This document shows positions 50,875 through 60,231 of a stretch of 61,213 bases of DNA, one piece after another. The DNA comes from an uncultured Collinsella sp. Lineage in GTDB: Bacteria > Actinomycetota > Coriobacteriia > Coriobacteriales > Coriobacteriaceae. The DNA lies in NCBI GenBank assembly GCA_902470925.1, contig CABRIF010000002.1:1-61213 (forward strand), read 5' to 3'. Both the position numbers and the translations under genes were made by a program. Position 1 is the stretch's first letter; the number at the start of each line of letters is the position of its first letter. The notes under the pieces were generated by a model, which was given only the letters and a program-made list of their open reading frames with translations, did no database searches and was not told the origin of the DNA.

Positions 50875-51828
50875 TCAGTCGTGAAACCGGGCCTTTACCG
50901 CGAGGGGCTCGGAGGCAAACACCCGCTCGACGGCAGCGCGATACTCATCGACCCGGCGCGTTTTCCGCACCGCTCGATGCACCGCGAGCGGGTCGGCGAA
51001 CGCGCATTTGGCGTAGAACCACCACTCCTTCATGCGAAACACCGCGTTGCCGCCGATCTCGGCCTCGTAGGCGCAAAACAGCTTGTCATGGAACCGCTTG
51101 AGCTCATCGGCCGTAGCCGGCGCCCCGCCGCGCACCATGCGCACCAGCGCTGGATTGGCCAAAAGCCCCCGCCCCAGCATCACATGACGCGTTGCCGGAT
51201 ACGCCGCTCGCAGCGCATTCACGTCCTCAACCCTAAAGATGTCCCCGTTGTACGCCACCGGAAACGGCGCACGCTCCAGACTCCGCCCATAGGGCTCCCA
51301 ACGCGGCACCCCCTGGTACCGGTCCTGCTGCACGCGCGGGTGCACGATGAGCTCCGCCAACGGACAGCGGCAATACCCCGCAAGAATCCGCTCGTACTCA
51401 CCGTCGTCGGCAATGCCGAGCCGCGTTTTCACCGACACCGGAATCGGCGAACGCTCGCACACCTCGTGCAAAAACGCCTCGACTCCCTCGGGGTCGCGCA
51501 GAAACCCGGCGCCCTTCCCCTTGGCCGTCACCGTCCCCGACGGACACCCCAGGTTCAGATTGACCTCGCGATACCCCATCTCGGCAAGCAGACCTGCCGC
51601 CCACACGAACTCGTCGGCGTTCTTGGTCAGCAGTTGAGGCACCACCTCGAAGCCCCGGTTCACCTCCGGGTCGAGCTCTTTGAACGCACCCTTGCCGAAC
51701 GCCGACCCCACGCGCGGCGGAGCCAGGAACGGCGTGTAGTAGCGGTCGAGCGCACCGAAGCACGTCGCGTGCACCCGGCGGAACACATGTCCGGTGATGC
51801 CCTCCATCGGGGCCAGCGACCAAATCAT
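50875..51828 (-). CDS. dus: tRNA-dihydrouridine synthase
   Basis: A 317-residue FMN enzyme of the Dus family. SLAPMEGITGHVFR binds FMN near the N-terminus. The catalytic Cys is in NLNLGCPSGTVTAKGKGAGFL (about 98). VKTRLG and YNGDI are conserved. The second Met (51828) is better spaced from GAGGAAGG than the first (51834). It reduces uridines in tRNA. Confidence 0.88.
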   Translation of the reverse strand: MIWSLAPMEGITGHVFRRVHATCFGALDRYYTPFLAPPRVGSAFGKGAFKELDPEVNRGFEVVPQLLTKNADEFVWAAGLLAEMGYREVNLNLGCPSGTVTAKGKGAGFLRDPEGVEAFLHEVCERSPIPVSVKTRLGIADDGEYERILAGYCRCPLAELIVHPRVQQDRYQGVPRWEPYGRSLERAPFPVAYNGDIFRVEDVNALRAAYPATRHVMLGRGLLANPALVRMVRGGAPATADELKRFHDKLFCAYEAEIGGNAVFRMKEWWFYAKCAFADPLAVHRAVRKTRRVDEYRAAVERVFASEPLAVKARFHD

Positions 51829-52608
51829 CGGCATCCTTCCTCATCAGCACGAACGCGCGCATGCCCTTGGGCGCGGCCCGAGCAGCAGCACCGCACGCAA
51901 ACGGTATCACCGCGTCGCGCAGCGGTCGTGTCCAGTCCGTAAGCCCCAGCGACCGTCGGCCGCTGCTGGAGCAGCAGCGCTGCTGCTGGAACGGCAACGT
52001 TGCTGCTGCCAAAGCGGCAACGTCCCGGCCATTGGCAGCGTCCCGGCGCCGCCAACAAACTCGGCAAACCAGGCGAAGCGAACGCCACGGCAATCAGCCG
52101 CATATGCAGCCACTCCTGCGGCAGCCTCCCGGAGCCGCGCATCGAATACTACCCCATTTCACCCCTCGATGCGGCCGTGCAACGCCCATGCCGAAGCGCG
52201 CAAGGCCAATAAAGCCGCCCGAGAGCCGATGCCGAAGCACGGGGGCCGTCGCGGCAGTCCGAAAACCGATGCCGGCGCACAAAAACGGCGCGCCGACCAC
52301 CCAAGGTCGACGCGCCGCATGCGCAGATATTGTCACGATCGTCCGACGGTCACAGATCATTCGGGCTGGCAGGCAACGCCGGCAAGCACACCGCCACACC
52401 GGCATCCAAGACCACCAGCTCGCGCAAACACCGACGGCACAGCGGACACGGCTGCCGGCGAGCACCAGCCGCAGTAAGCGATCGGCACCAAGCACTGGCA
52501 AGCTCCCGCCGCAGCAACCCGGCGGACGCAACCGCCGGCAAGCACGCCGCCGCCGAGCACCAGCCGCGATGCCCGATCCTTACCCGACCGCCGGCGCTCC
52601 CCCGCCTG
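51829..52608. other. GC-rich intergenic stretch downstream of the sialidase gene
   Basis: About 780 bp with no convincing gene. 51955-52035 is rich in GCTGCTG/CAGCAGC hairpins. 52375-52600 contains degenerate repeats of GCCGGCAAGCAC and GAGCACCAGCCGC. A strong minus-strand terminator lies at 52280-52317. Confidence 0.45.
52280..52317 (-). terminator. Rho-independent terminator of the sialidase transcript
   Basis: CGGCGCGCCGACC and GGTCGACGCGCCG pair with one mismatch around ACCCAA. On the minus strand the stem is followed by TTTTTGTG. It leaves a 3' untranslated region of about 290 nt. Confidence 0.75.
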
Positions 52609-55152
52609 CTACCTGCGCTTCTTGAGGCCCACGCCGAGCGCCGCCAGCGCTGCTCCCGCCGCGGACGCAACGCCGGCAAGCGCTGCAGCGTCCCCGGTTG
52701 CAGGCAGGCCGCCCTTCGAGCCGCCCTTCCCCGCCGCGGAGCCCGTATCACTCGTGCCGCCAGCACCAGCCGACGATCCGCCTGTCGACGTCCCGCCGCC
52801 CGGCTTCACCGCCGAGGAGCCGCCGCTGCCCGCGTCCGGCGTCCCCGGCTCGGGCTTCTCCGGCTCGGGCTTCTCCGGCTCCGGATCCGGATCGGGCATA
52901 CCGGTTGCCGGGAGCACGACCGTCTGCACGTCCGTGTAGGTCTTGCCCTCGAACTCGACCGTTGCCGTGTACACGACCTTGCCGTCCTCGGTTGCCGTCG
53001 GCTCGGTGCGCTCGCTGGAAACCGTCGCGTCGACAACCATCGGCTCGGCGCCCGCGCTGTGCTTGAACGTCGCGCGCGCAGACGCGTAATCCTCGGCCCA
53101 GCTGAACGTCGGCTCCAGGTACACCCCAACCGTGGCGCCCGGCGCAACGTCCGCAATCGCAACATCGCGGTACACGATGCGCGCATTCGTCCCCTCATAC
53201 AGCAGCCCCAGGGAACCGTCGGCCTTCTCGGTCAGGCACGAATAGCTGTATGCCGCGCCGCCCGTGGTCACATCGTGCCGATACTTCCACACGATGCTGC
53301 CGTCCTGCTGCAGCAGGCCGACGAAGATGGCGCCGTTCGCGCGACCGCCGCCCGTGGGGCAGGAAAGCAGGATCGCGGTCTTGCCGTCGATCTTCTGCGA
53401 ATAGGTAATCGCGTCGATCTGGCAGCCGGTCGAAATCGGAATGCCCGTATCCGTCAGGCTCCGCTCCTGCTCCCAGGTCGCGCCGCCGTCGTTGGACACG
53501 GCGTACACCCCATGGCGCGCGAACATGTACAGCCTGCCGTCGGCCTCCACGACCGTCGCCTCCGAGGTCTGGCGGTCCAGGCTCTCGCTGCGGTGCCACG
53601 TCTCACCGTCATCGGAATAGATGACGCTGCTCACGCCATCGCCCTTTCCGTAGTTGAAGGTGTAGCACGGCAGCACGATGCGCCCCGTGGAGGTCACCAG
53701 GCCGCGGCCGGGCCCCACGCCGTAGAAGCTGTCGTTTTTCGCAAGCCCCGTGCGCACCTGTTCGTTGAGCATGGTCGGGTCCGACCAGGTCTTGCCGCCG
53801 TCGGTGGAGCTGATCTTCCACAGGTACGACGTTGCCGTCGCGTGCAGGTCGGCGTTGTAGAAGAACACGTTTTGCTGCACGTAGCTCGCGCTGCCGAGCT
53901 GCTGGCAATACAGGGGCTGCCTGTTGGCGTCGAACAGATAGTAATGACGGTCGACGTAGCGCTCGGTCGCACCGGTTCGCGCATTCACCACCGGCGCCAT
54001 ACCGTCGGCAGAAAAATCGCCCACGTAGTGCGTATAGCCCTCCCCGCGCTCGGCACCCGCCGCGCGCTGGGCGTCCGGGTTGGGCGTTCCATAGAGCACC
54101 AAGCGGTAGGCCCCGTCGATCTTCACATAGCCGCTGCTGCTCACCGGATGGTTGTTCGCCGCCGAGTTGAGCGCCACGCCGCCCGGCCACAAATCGACCA
54201 TCAGGTGGATGGTCCCATCGTTGTCCTGGACCATCACCGGGTCGATGAAGGCGGTCGCACGGTTGTTGTACGCGTCGGTGCTGTCGTTGAAATAGTTCGG
54301 GAAGCTATAGGTCCACGTTTTGCCGCCGTCTGCGGAGCGGCTGATGATGGTGTCCAGGCCGCCCGCGTCCACCTGGGTGTTCCAGCGCGCGTCGATCGCA
54401 GCCAGCATCGTGCCGTCATTGAGCGTGATCAGCGACGGGATGCGGAAATTGGCGCTGCCGCCCGTCCCGCTCTCGAACGGCTGGCCCTGCGTGGTGCCCG
54501 TCGCGTCGTTGCCGTTCGGCACAACGGTGGGCGCAACCTCGGTCTCCTGATAGAGCCACACGCCGTAGGGGCTGGCGCTCGAGGTCCAGCCGCGCGCGCT
54601 GTACGAAAGGTAGCGCATCGCGCCGCCCACCTCGCGCCCGACGGCATAGGTGCCGTCTGCGCGCTTCTCGATCGAAAGCACCTGCGCCTCGGCGCCCGCA
54701 CTCACCGAGCCGTCCTCGATGTGCAGGTAGGAGCCGCCCTTCGTGTGGGACTTGATGGTGAACCCGCCCTCGACCGCGTCGATCGTCCACTCGTGGGCCC
54801 CCGTCCCATGGAACTTGCCGATCGTGCAGTCCGTGGGCTCCAGCTTGTCGTCGACCCGCGTTGCGATGCAGCGGTCGATCTTGGTCGTACCGTCCGTAAG
54901 GTGCGCGATGCGCAGATGCCCGTCGAAGGTCGTGCTGGACACCATGCTGAAGGTCTCTCCCGCAGCGATATCGTCTGTGACCTTGTGAAACTCAAAGGCC
55001 GACGGCAAACCGCTCGAGGCCTGCGCCGCCACGGGAACCGCCGTCCCCGTGCTGGGCGCCGCTGCCAGCGCAACCGCCGGCGCCAATCCCAAGGTAAGGC
55101 ACAAGCCCGCAGTCGCTGCAAGCGCCGCCCGACTTCCCATGCTCATCCTCAT
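52609..55152 (-). CDS. nanH: Cell-wall-anchored exo-alpha-sialidase (GH33)
   Basis: An 847-residue surface enzyme. A signal peptide (to about ALAAAPST, residue 35) is followed by a lectin-like region (FDGHLRIAHLTDGTTKIDR), then the GH33 propeller. FRIPSL (about 235) gives the first active-site Arg, and four Asp boxes follow (SADGGKTW, STDGGKTW, SDDGETWH, SNDGGATW). A Pro/Glu/Lys and Gly/Ser spacer leads to LPATGD, a hydrophobic helix and KKRR, so a sortase anchors it. It frees sialic acid from mucin. ATG 55152 follows GGAGGAAC. Confidence 0.92.
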   Translation of the reverse strand: MRMSMGSRAALAATAGLCLTLGLAPAVALAAAPSTGTAVPVAAQASSGLPSAFEFHKVTDDIAAGETFSMVSSTTFDGHLRIAHLTDGTTKIDRCIATRVDDKLEPTDCTIGKFHGTGAHEWTIDAVEGGFTIKSHTKGGSYLHIEDGSVSAGAEAQVLSIEKRADGTYAVGREVGGAMRYLSYSARGWTSSASPYGVWLYQETEVAPTVVPNGNDATGTTQGQPFESGTGGSANFRIPSLITLNDGTMLAAIDARWNTQVDAGGLDTIISRSADGGKTWTYSFPNYFNDSTDAYNNRATAFIDPVMVQDNDGTIHLMVDLWPGGVALNSAANNHPVSSSGYVKIDGAYRLVLYGTPNPDAQRAAGAERGEGYTHYVGDFSADGMAPVVNARTGATERYVDRHYYLFDANRQPLYCQQLGSASYVQQNVFFYNADLHATATSYLWKISSTDGGKTWSDPTMLNEQVRTGLAKNDSFYGVGPGRGLVTSTGRIVLPCYTFNYGKGDGVSSVIYSDDGETWHRSESLDRQTSEATVVEADGRLYMFARHGVYAVSNDGGATWEQERSLTDTGIPISTGCQIDAITYSQKIDGKTAILLSCPTGGGRANGAIFVGLLQQDGSIVWKYRHDVTTGGAAYSYSCLTEKADGSLGLLYEGTNARIVYRDVAIADVAPGATVGVYLEPTFSWAEDYASARATFKHSAGAEPMVVDATVSSERTEPTATEDGKVVYTATVEFEGKTYTDVQTVVLPATGMPDPDPEPEKPEPEKPEPGTPDAGSGGSSAVKPGGGTSTGGSSAGAGGTSDTGSAAGKGGSKGGLPATGDAAALAGVASAAGAALAALGVGLKKRR

Positions 55153-55495
55153 GTTCCTCCCACTCAGTGCGAACGTTATCACGACGCGCTGCGGAAACCT
55201 CATCCGCCAGCAAGCGCCATTCGTTCGCTAGGATATACGGTCAACATGAGTGCGAATATATCAATTAGGCAAACGGCTGAATATCTCAGGTGAATGGCTG
55301 CGGCTGTGGCATAAAAGCGGATGGACGGGTAATCCCGCTCCAGGCGACCCCGTGCCGGAAACGGCGCTTTTGGCCCGCAACCGCACCGGCTCCATCGACC
55401 GCATATTGAGCATCTATTGAGCATCGCCGTTGAGCATTTTGCCGCACAGCAAAACAGGCCGGAGCACACGCGCACTCCGACCTGCAATCATGCTA
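55153..55495. other. Intergenic region between tRNA-Gln and the sialidase gene
   Basis: About 340 bp. It should hold the sialidase promoter on the minus strand, but no clear -35/-10 pair was picked out. No gene seen. Confidence 0.3.
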
Positions 55496-55569
55496 TGGCT
55501 GGGGTAGAGGGATTCGAACCCCCGTAACTGGTACCAAAAACCAGGGTCCTGCCGCTGGACGATACCCCA
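55496..55569 (-). tRNA. tRNA-Gln (anticodon TTG)
   Basis: On the minus strand the acceptor TGGGGTA pairs with TACCCCA. The D arm is GTCC...GGAC. The anticodon stem CTGGT/ACCAG holds the loop TTTTGGT with TTG at positions 34-36. The T arm contains GGTTCGAATC. CCA is encoded (55496-55498). Confidence 0.95.
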
Positions 55570-55621
55570 ACACTCTCAAGCCCGCGCGCAGGCGCAGGGC
55601 CGAGCACCTAGTGTAGCGTAT

Positions 55622-56530
55622 CTACTCGCTCAGTGCATCACAAAGACCGTCGAGCAGACGAACGGCCAGCGTCTGTGCATCGCTCGACGTAAACGCCCCA
55701 TACCCGGTGATGCCCGTCAGCTCGATGCGGATCAGCACCGGGCGCGCCACCGTTGCCGCAACCGCCGTCTTGATGCGCAGCGCCAGGTTGTGGCACTCGG
55801 CCAGCGCGATCGTGGCGCGCGGCTCGGCGTCGTCGGGCAGCTCGTTCGAGGCGATCTCGAGCACCAGGTCCATGCCCTCGGGCGCCTGGCCGTCGTAGAG
55901 CACCACGCCGCTGCCGTCGGTGGTGGCCGTAGCGATATTCCACACGCGCGACGCCACGTTGCGCGCGATCGCGTCCTCGCCGCCGATGGCGATATGGCAC
56001 CCCTCCAGCACGCTCGCCGCGCGGGCAAACCCGGTGCGCGCCTGCAGGTCCACATCGGCCACCGACGCCTTGCCCTCCCACACATGGTGCAGACGGTTGA
56101 TATAGCTAAACGTATCCTGGAATGCCATGCCGTCGGCGAACAGGCCCACGTTCTCCTGGAACTGCTGCAGCGCGGCCTCGGTATGCGGGCCGAAGAACCC
56201 GTCATCGGCGCCGCACGCGAACCCGAGCGTGTTCAAAGCCCGCTGCAGCGCCCGGACATCGGCGCCGTGGAAGTTCGGCAGACGCAGGTAGAGCGTGCGA
56301 TCGCCCAGCTTGTACGAGGCGTCGACGAGCGCCGCCCAGCACTCCGTATCGACCTCGCCATCGGCCGCCAGGCCCTGGCCAACCCGAAACGCCCGCACGG
56401 CCTCGGCCGTTGAGGCCCCGTAGGTCTGCCCGTCGAGCTCCGTGGCCTCGATGGCATACCCGAGCGACGCCAGGCGCGCCTGCACGTCCTCTACAGCGGG
56501 CCCCTGCATCCCTTGTTTGATGGACTCCAT
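55622..56530 (-). CDS. Peptidoglycan-binding-domain protein
   Basis: A 302-residue protein with two PG_binding_1 repeats (GMQGPAVEDVQARLASLGY, about 7-25, and ADVRALQRALNTLGFACGADDGFFGPHTEAALQQFQ, about 90-125). The C-terminal half is unassigned: SVLEGCHIAIGGEDAIARNVASRVWNIA, then NLALRIKTAVAATVARPVLIRIE. No signal peptide is seen. The C-terminal part recalls amidase-like folds, but catalytic residues were not identified. Confidence 0.75.
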   Translation of the reverse strand: MESIKQGMQGPAVEDVQARLASLGYAIEATELDGQTYGASTAEAVRAFRVGQGLAADGEVDTECWAALVDASYKLGDRTLYLRLPNFHGADVRALQRALNTLGFACGADDGFFGPHTEAALQQFQENVGLFADGMAFQDTFSYINRLHHVWEGKASVADVDLQARTGFARAASVLEGCHIAIGGEDAIARNVASRVWNIATATTDGSGVVLYDGQAPEGMDLVLEIASNELPDDAEPRATIALAECHNLALRIKTAVAATVARPVLIRIELTGITGYGAFTSSDAQTLAVRLLDGLCDALSE

Positions 56531-56736
56531 TCGAATCCCCTCTTAATCGGCGCCCGTGCGCGAATGCGCCGCACCCGCACGCGCCGGCAATCGGTTCTAG
56601 CACTTGTCTGTATAGTGTATCAACTCTCACCGATGCGCGACACCGGCCGCGGCGCATGCACAGGCGCACGCACAGATACGCCGCAAGCCTCACGCGCTAT
56701 CATGGACGGGCCCGCATCCGATCGCAAAGGAGACGT

Positions 56737-57408
56737 ATGTCGAACCCCTCCGTCACCCATGTTGTATTCGACCTCGACGGCACCCTGCTCAACACCCTCG
56801 AGGACCTCACGCAGGCAGGCAACCATATTTGCGAAGAGCGCGGCTGGCCCACGTACACGCAAGACGCGTTCCGCTATAAGATCGGCAACGGCCAGCTCAA
56901 GCTCATCGAGCGCCTCATCCCCGCCGAGTTCGCCGGCGACGCCGCGGTGTTCGAGCGCGCCCTGGCCGACTTCCGCGCCTACTACGCCGAGCATAAGCAA
57001 GACCACACCGCCCCCTACCCCGGCATGCTTGCAGCCCTCGACGAGCTGAAGCAGGCGGGCGTCACGCTCGCGGTCCTCACGAACAAGGACCACATATCGG
57101 CAGCGCCGCTGGTTGAGCAGTATTTCGGCAGCGAGCGCTTCGCCTACGTGCAGGGCCGCATCGACGCCTATCCGCCCAAGCCGGCAGCCCCTGTGACCCT
57201 GCATGTGCTCGACCAGATCGGCGCCGACCCCGCACGCACCCTCTATGTGGGCGACAGCGACGTCGATGTCCTGTGCGGCCACAACGCCGGCATGCGCACG
57301 CTGGGCGTTGCCTGGGGTTTTCGAGGCCGTGGCGAGCTCGAAGCCGCCGGCGCCGACCTCATCGCCGAGACCCCGGCCGAGATGGTGCGCCTCATCCTCG
57401 GCCGGTAG
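56737..57408 (+). CDS. gph: HAD hydrolase, phosphoglycolate-phosphatase-like
   Basis: A 223-residue HAD-IA enzyme. The nucleophile is in VVFDLDGTLLNT (about 9-20), the motif II Thr in LAVLTNKD, Lys in YPPKPAAP and motif III in LYVGDSDVDVLCGHNAGM. ATG 56737 has AAAGGAGA upstream. Likely substrates are phosphoglycolate or similar small phosphates. Confidence 0.87.
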   Translation: MSNPSVTHVVFDLDGTLLNTLEDLTQAGNHICEERGWPTYTQDAFRYKIGNGQLKLIERLIPAEFAGDAAVFERALADFRAYYAEHKQDHTAPYPGMLAALDELKQAGVTLAVLTNKDHISAAPLVEQYFGSERFAYVQGRIDAYPPKPAAPVTLHVLDQIGADPARTLYVGDSDVDVLCGHNAGMRTLGVAWGFRGRGELEAAGADLIAETPAEMVRLILGR

Positions 57409-57552
57409 TCGGCCGCCGCGGCTACACGCGAAAACGCCTCCCCGCCTTATGGAACCAACGTCCACAGGCTGGGAGGCGCAGCACCTCGCAATCGATAGAG
57501 CGACCGCATCCAAACAACGCGGCCGCCCTACCGGACAACGCTTTTCTATCCG

Positions 57553-58119
57553 TTAGAACAGTGCGCTCATGAGCTCGCTGGCGGCGGAGCTCTCCATGGC
57601 CCACGCGCCGTCCTTATCCTTGGCGTACTCGAACTCGCACTTGGTCTCCTCCGGCTCGGCGGCCTTCACCGTGTCGAGCAGAATCTGACCGCCCAGCTCG
57701 TACAGGTCGGACTGGCTCGTCACGCTGCCGTCCGCCATGGCGGCGGCCGCCTGCTCCTCGAACGCCGTCTGGAAGTCGGTCATGATCGTGGTCATGGGCT
57801 TGATCTTCAGCGTGACCGCCGCGGTGGCGCTCTCGCCCTTCTCGTCAACTGTCACGTCGCCCATCTCATAGGAGAAGCCGTCGAGATAGGCCTTGGCGAA
57901 CTCATCGGTCTCGATACCCAGCTGCGTGAAGCTGCTGCCGCCGCCCGCCTCCATGGCATCCATGAAGTCCTCGTCCTCGGCGCTGATCGTCGAGAGCTGC
58001 GTCTCCAGGTCCTTCTTGATGAGCTCCTGCGGCGTCGGTCCGGTTTGGCACGCGCTCAGCACCATCAGGCACGCCGTGGCAAGCGCCATCATCGGGATCG
58101 CGAAAATCTTCCGCTTCAT
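57553..58119 (-). CDS. Lipoprotein of unknown function (DUF5105-like)
   Basis: A 188-residue protein whose signal (MKRKIFAIPMMALATACLMV) ends in the lipobox LSAC, with the lipid Cys at about 24. The mature part is helical (PTPQELIKKDLETQLSTI) and then beta-rich (GDVTVDEKGESATAAVTLKIKPM). It resembles DUF5105-type lipoproteins of Gram-positive gut bacteria. Convergent with gph. Confidence 0.72.
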   Translation of the reverse strand: MKRKIFAIPMMALATACLMVLSACQTGPTPQELIKKDLETQLSTISAEDEDFMDAMEAGGGSSFTQLGIETDEFAKAYLDGFSYEMGDVTVDEKGESATAAVTLKIKPMTTIMTDFQTAFEEQAAAAMADGSVTSQSDLYELGGQILLDTVKAAEPEETKCEFEYAKDKDGAWAMESSAASELMSALF

Positions 58120-58445
58120 GTCGTCCTCCAAACGTTCGCGGGCGGCATTGAAGTAGCGACCAGCCGCCCACTCCCCATACAACGGTTTCATACTAAAAGA
58201 AGCGGATTTTCCTATAGGTACGGTGCTGGGAATTTCGGCATACGGCACGTTTTGGACGGCGAACGGCATGGGCACGGCGGGCGGCGCCTGGCCAGGAGAG
58301 GCGGCCGGCAGACAGCTCGAACGGACAAGCTCAGGCAGCAAGCGGCAGGGTCGCCGGCAGGCAACGGCAAGCAAAATGCCTGGTGAACAGCGGTGTAGCG
58401 CATGGGGACAGAGGTGCGGATGCCCAGCGATCGCCCGACAGCAGC
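58120..58445. other. Intergenic region between the lipoprotein and heme ABC genes
   Basis: About 325 bp. It carries the upstream region of the lipoprotein and the downstream region of the ABC ATPase gene. No RNA element or gene was recognised; the long frames through it lack ribosome sites. Confidence 0.3.
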
Positions 58446-59222
58446 CTACACGGTTATCACGAACCGCCTGCCGTCGACCTCCGCCACGGGCAAATCGACC
58501 CCGTATACCTCCCGCAACACCGCCGGGGTCAGCACCTGCGCTGGCGACCCCTGGACAACCAGACGACCCTCGGCAAGCGCCACCACCTCATCGCTGTAGC
58601 GCATGGCCTGGTTGATATCGTGGAGCACCATGATCACCGTCATACCATGCTCCCGATTGAGCCGACGCACCAGGCGCAGCACATCCAGCTGGTATCGAAT
58701 ATCGAGGTAGGTCGTGGGCTCGTCGAGCAGCAGCACATCGGCGCCCTGGGCCAGCGCCATCGCGATCCACGCACGCTGCGCCTGCCCGCCCGACAGCGAC
58801 GCCGCCTCCGCAGCAGCCTCGGCCGCCAGCCCGCAGGTATCGAGCGCCCAGGAAACCATCCGCTCATCCTCGCCGCTCAGCGCGCTGCGCCCCATACGTC
58901 GGTGCGCGGTGCGGCCAAACCCAACCAACTGCTCAACGGTTATCCCCGTGGGCATCGTGTTGCGCTGGTGCACCAGGGCAACCAAGCGGGCGAAGTCGCG
59001 CAGCCTCACATCGGCAACAGACGCGCGGCGCAGCATGACGCGACCGGCATCCGGAGTCAGGTTCTTGCTCATGAGGCCGAACAGCGTCGACTTACCCGAA
59101 CCGTTCGCCCCGATGACCGTGGTTACCGCACCGGAGGAAAACGCCAGGTTCAGCCCGTCGAATACCGGGCGGTCGCCGTAGGAGAACGATAGGTTCTCAA
59201 TGGTGAACACGCTATCCGGCAT
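58446..59222 (-). CDS. Heme/iron-chelate ABC transporter ATPase
   Basis: A 258-residue FecE/FepC-type ATPase. Walker A is GANGSGKST (about 37-45), the signature is SLSGGQAQRAWIAMAL (about 145), Walker B is LLLDEPTTYLD and the switch His is in LHDINQAM. It overlaps the permease gene by 11 nt. It powers import of the ligand bound by the IsdE-like protein. Confidence 0.9.
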   Translation of the reverse strand: MPDSVFTIENLSFSYGDRPVFDGLNLAFSSGAVTTVIGANGSGKSTLFGLMSKNLTPDAGRVMLRRASVADVRLRDFARLVALVHQRNTMPTGITVEQLVGFGRTAHRRMGRSALSGEDERMVSWALDTCGLAAEAAAEAASLSGGQAQRAWIAMALAQGADVLLLDEPTTYLDIRYQLDVLRLVRRLNREHGMTVIMVLHDINQAMRYSDEVVALAEGRLVVQGSPAQVLTPAVLREVYGVDLPVAEVDGRRFVITV

Positions 59223-60204
59223 AGGTCCCCCTCGCTTGCCGCAGCAGCGCGATGAATACCGGGCCGCCCACGACGGACATGATGATCGCGGCGCTGATCT
59301 CATACGGCGCCGCCACGGTGCGGCCCACGGTGTCGGCCGCCAGCAGCAGCGCGGCACCCAGCAGCATGGCATAGGGGATGAGCACGCGATGGCGCTCGCC
59401 CACCGCGATGCGCGCGATATGCGGCGCCACCAAGCCCAAGAAACTGATGGGACCGATGATGGCCGTGGCGGCCGAGGCCAGAAGCACCGCGACCGCCGAG
59501 ACGCCCAGCCGATTGCGGTCGATATCGAAGCCGATGCCCCGCGCGGTTTTGTCATCGAGCGCCAGCACGTCGCACCGGCCGGCAACCGCTAGCGCCAGCA
59601 GCAGTCCCGGTACGCCATAGGCAACCAGCGTCCACCAGTCGTCCCAGGTTTTCATGGTGATGTTCGCGTCCACAAGGCTCGCTACGCCGGAGAGCGTGGA
59701 TCCCGTGCCCGCATCGAGAGCCGCCATGACGCCCTGGCAGGCTGCTGCCACGGCAACGCCCACCAAGATGATGCGGAGCGGCGACAGGCCGTCCCGCCAT
59801 GACAAGGCGTATACCAGCGCGAACGCAGCCATGCCGCCCGCGCAGGCAAACGCCGGCGTGAAGAAGAACCACGCCGGGACAGCCGCCATCACCACCACGG
59901 CCGCCAGCGAGGCGCCCGCGCTGATCCCGATCACGCCCGGGTCTGCCAGCGGATTTCTGATGGCCGCCTGCAGCAGCACCCCTGAGACAGCCGTCATGGC
60001 GCCGCCCAGCAGGGCGATGCAGATGCGCGGGAAGCGCAGGTCGTACACGGTGGCGACCGCATCGTCGTACGCCACGAACAGGCCGCGCAGGAGCTGGACG
60101 GGGCCCACGTGCAGGCTTCCCGCATTCACCGCCACGAACAGCAGTGCCACCAGCGCCGCAGCGGTTGCGGCAACAACGGCGATACGCTGCCCCGTCGTTC
60201 TCAT
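59212..60204 (-). CDS. isdF: FecCD-family permease (IsdF-like)
   Basis: A 330-residue protein with about nine or ten membrane helices. Conserved words are GLVAPHIAR (coupling helix, about 265-273), RNPLADPGVIGISAGASLA (about 93-111) and LPTGTLTA-like segments near the end. It forms the membrane channel of the heme transporter. Confidence 0.88.
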   Translation of the reverse strand: MRTTGQRIAVVAATAAALVALLFVAVNAGSLHVGPVQLLRGLFVAYDDAVATVYDLRFPRICIALLGGAMTAVSGVLLQAAIRNPLADPGVIGISAGASLAAVVVMAAVPAWFFFTPAFACAGGMAAFALVYALSWRDGLSPLRIILVGVAVAAACQGVMAALDAGTGSTLSGVASLVDANITMKTWDDWWTLVAYGVPGLLLALAVAGRCDVLALDDKTARGIGFDIDRNRLGVSAVAVLLASAATAIIGPISFLGLVAPHIARIAVGERHRVLIPYAMLLGAALLLAADTVGRTVAAPYEISAAIIMSVVGGPVFIALLRQARGTYAG

Positions 60205-60231
60205 AGGATTCCTCCTATCCGTACGCTTGCC

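Noticed and set aside
52330..55293. 987-codon frame on the plus strand opposite the sialidase gene
   Set aside because: Arg/Ala/His-rich translation without domains; the minus strand has FRIP, Asp boxes and LPATG.
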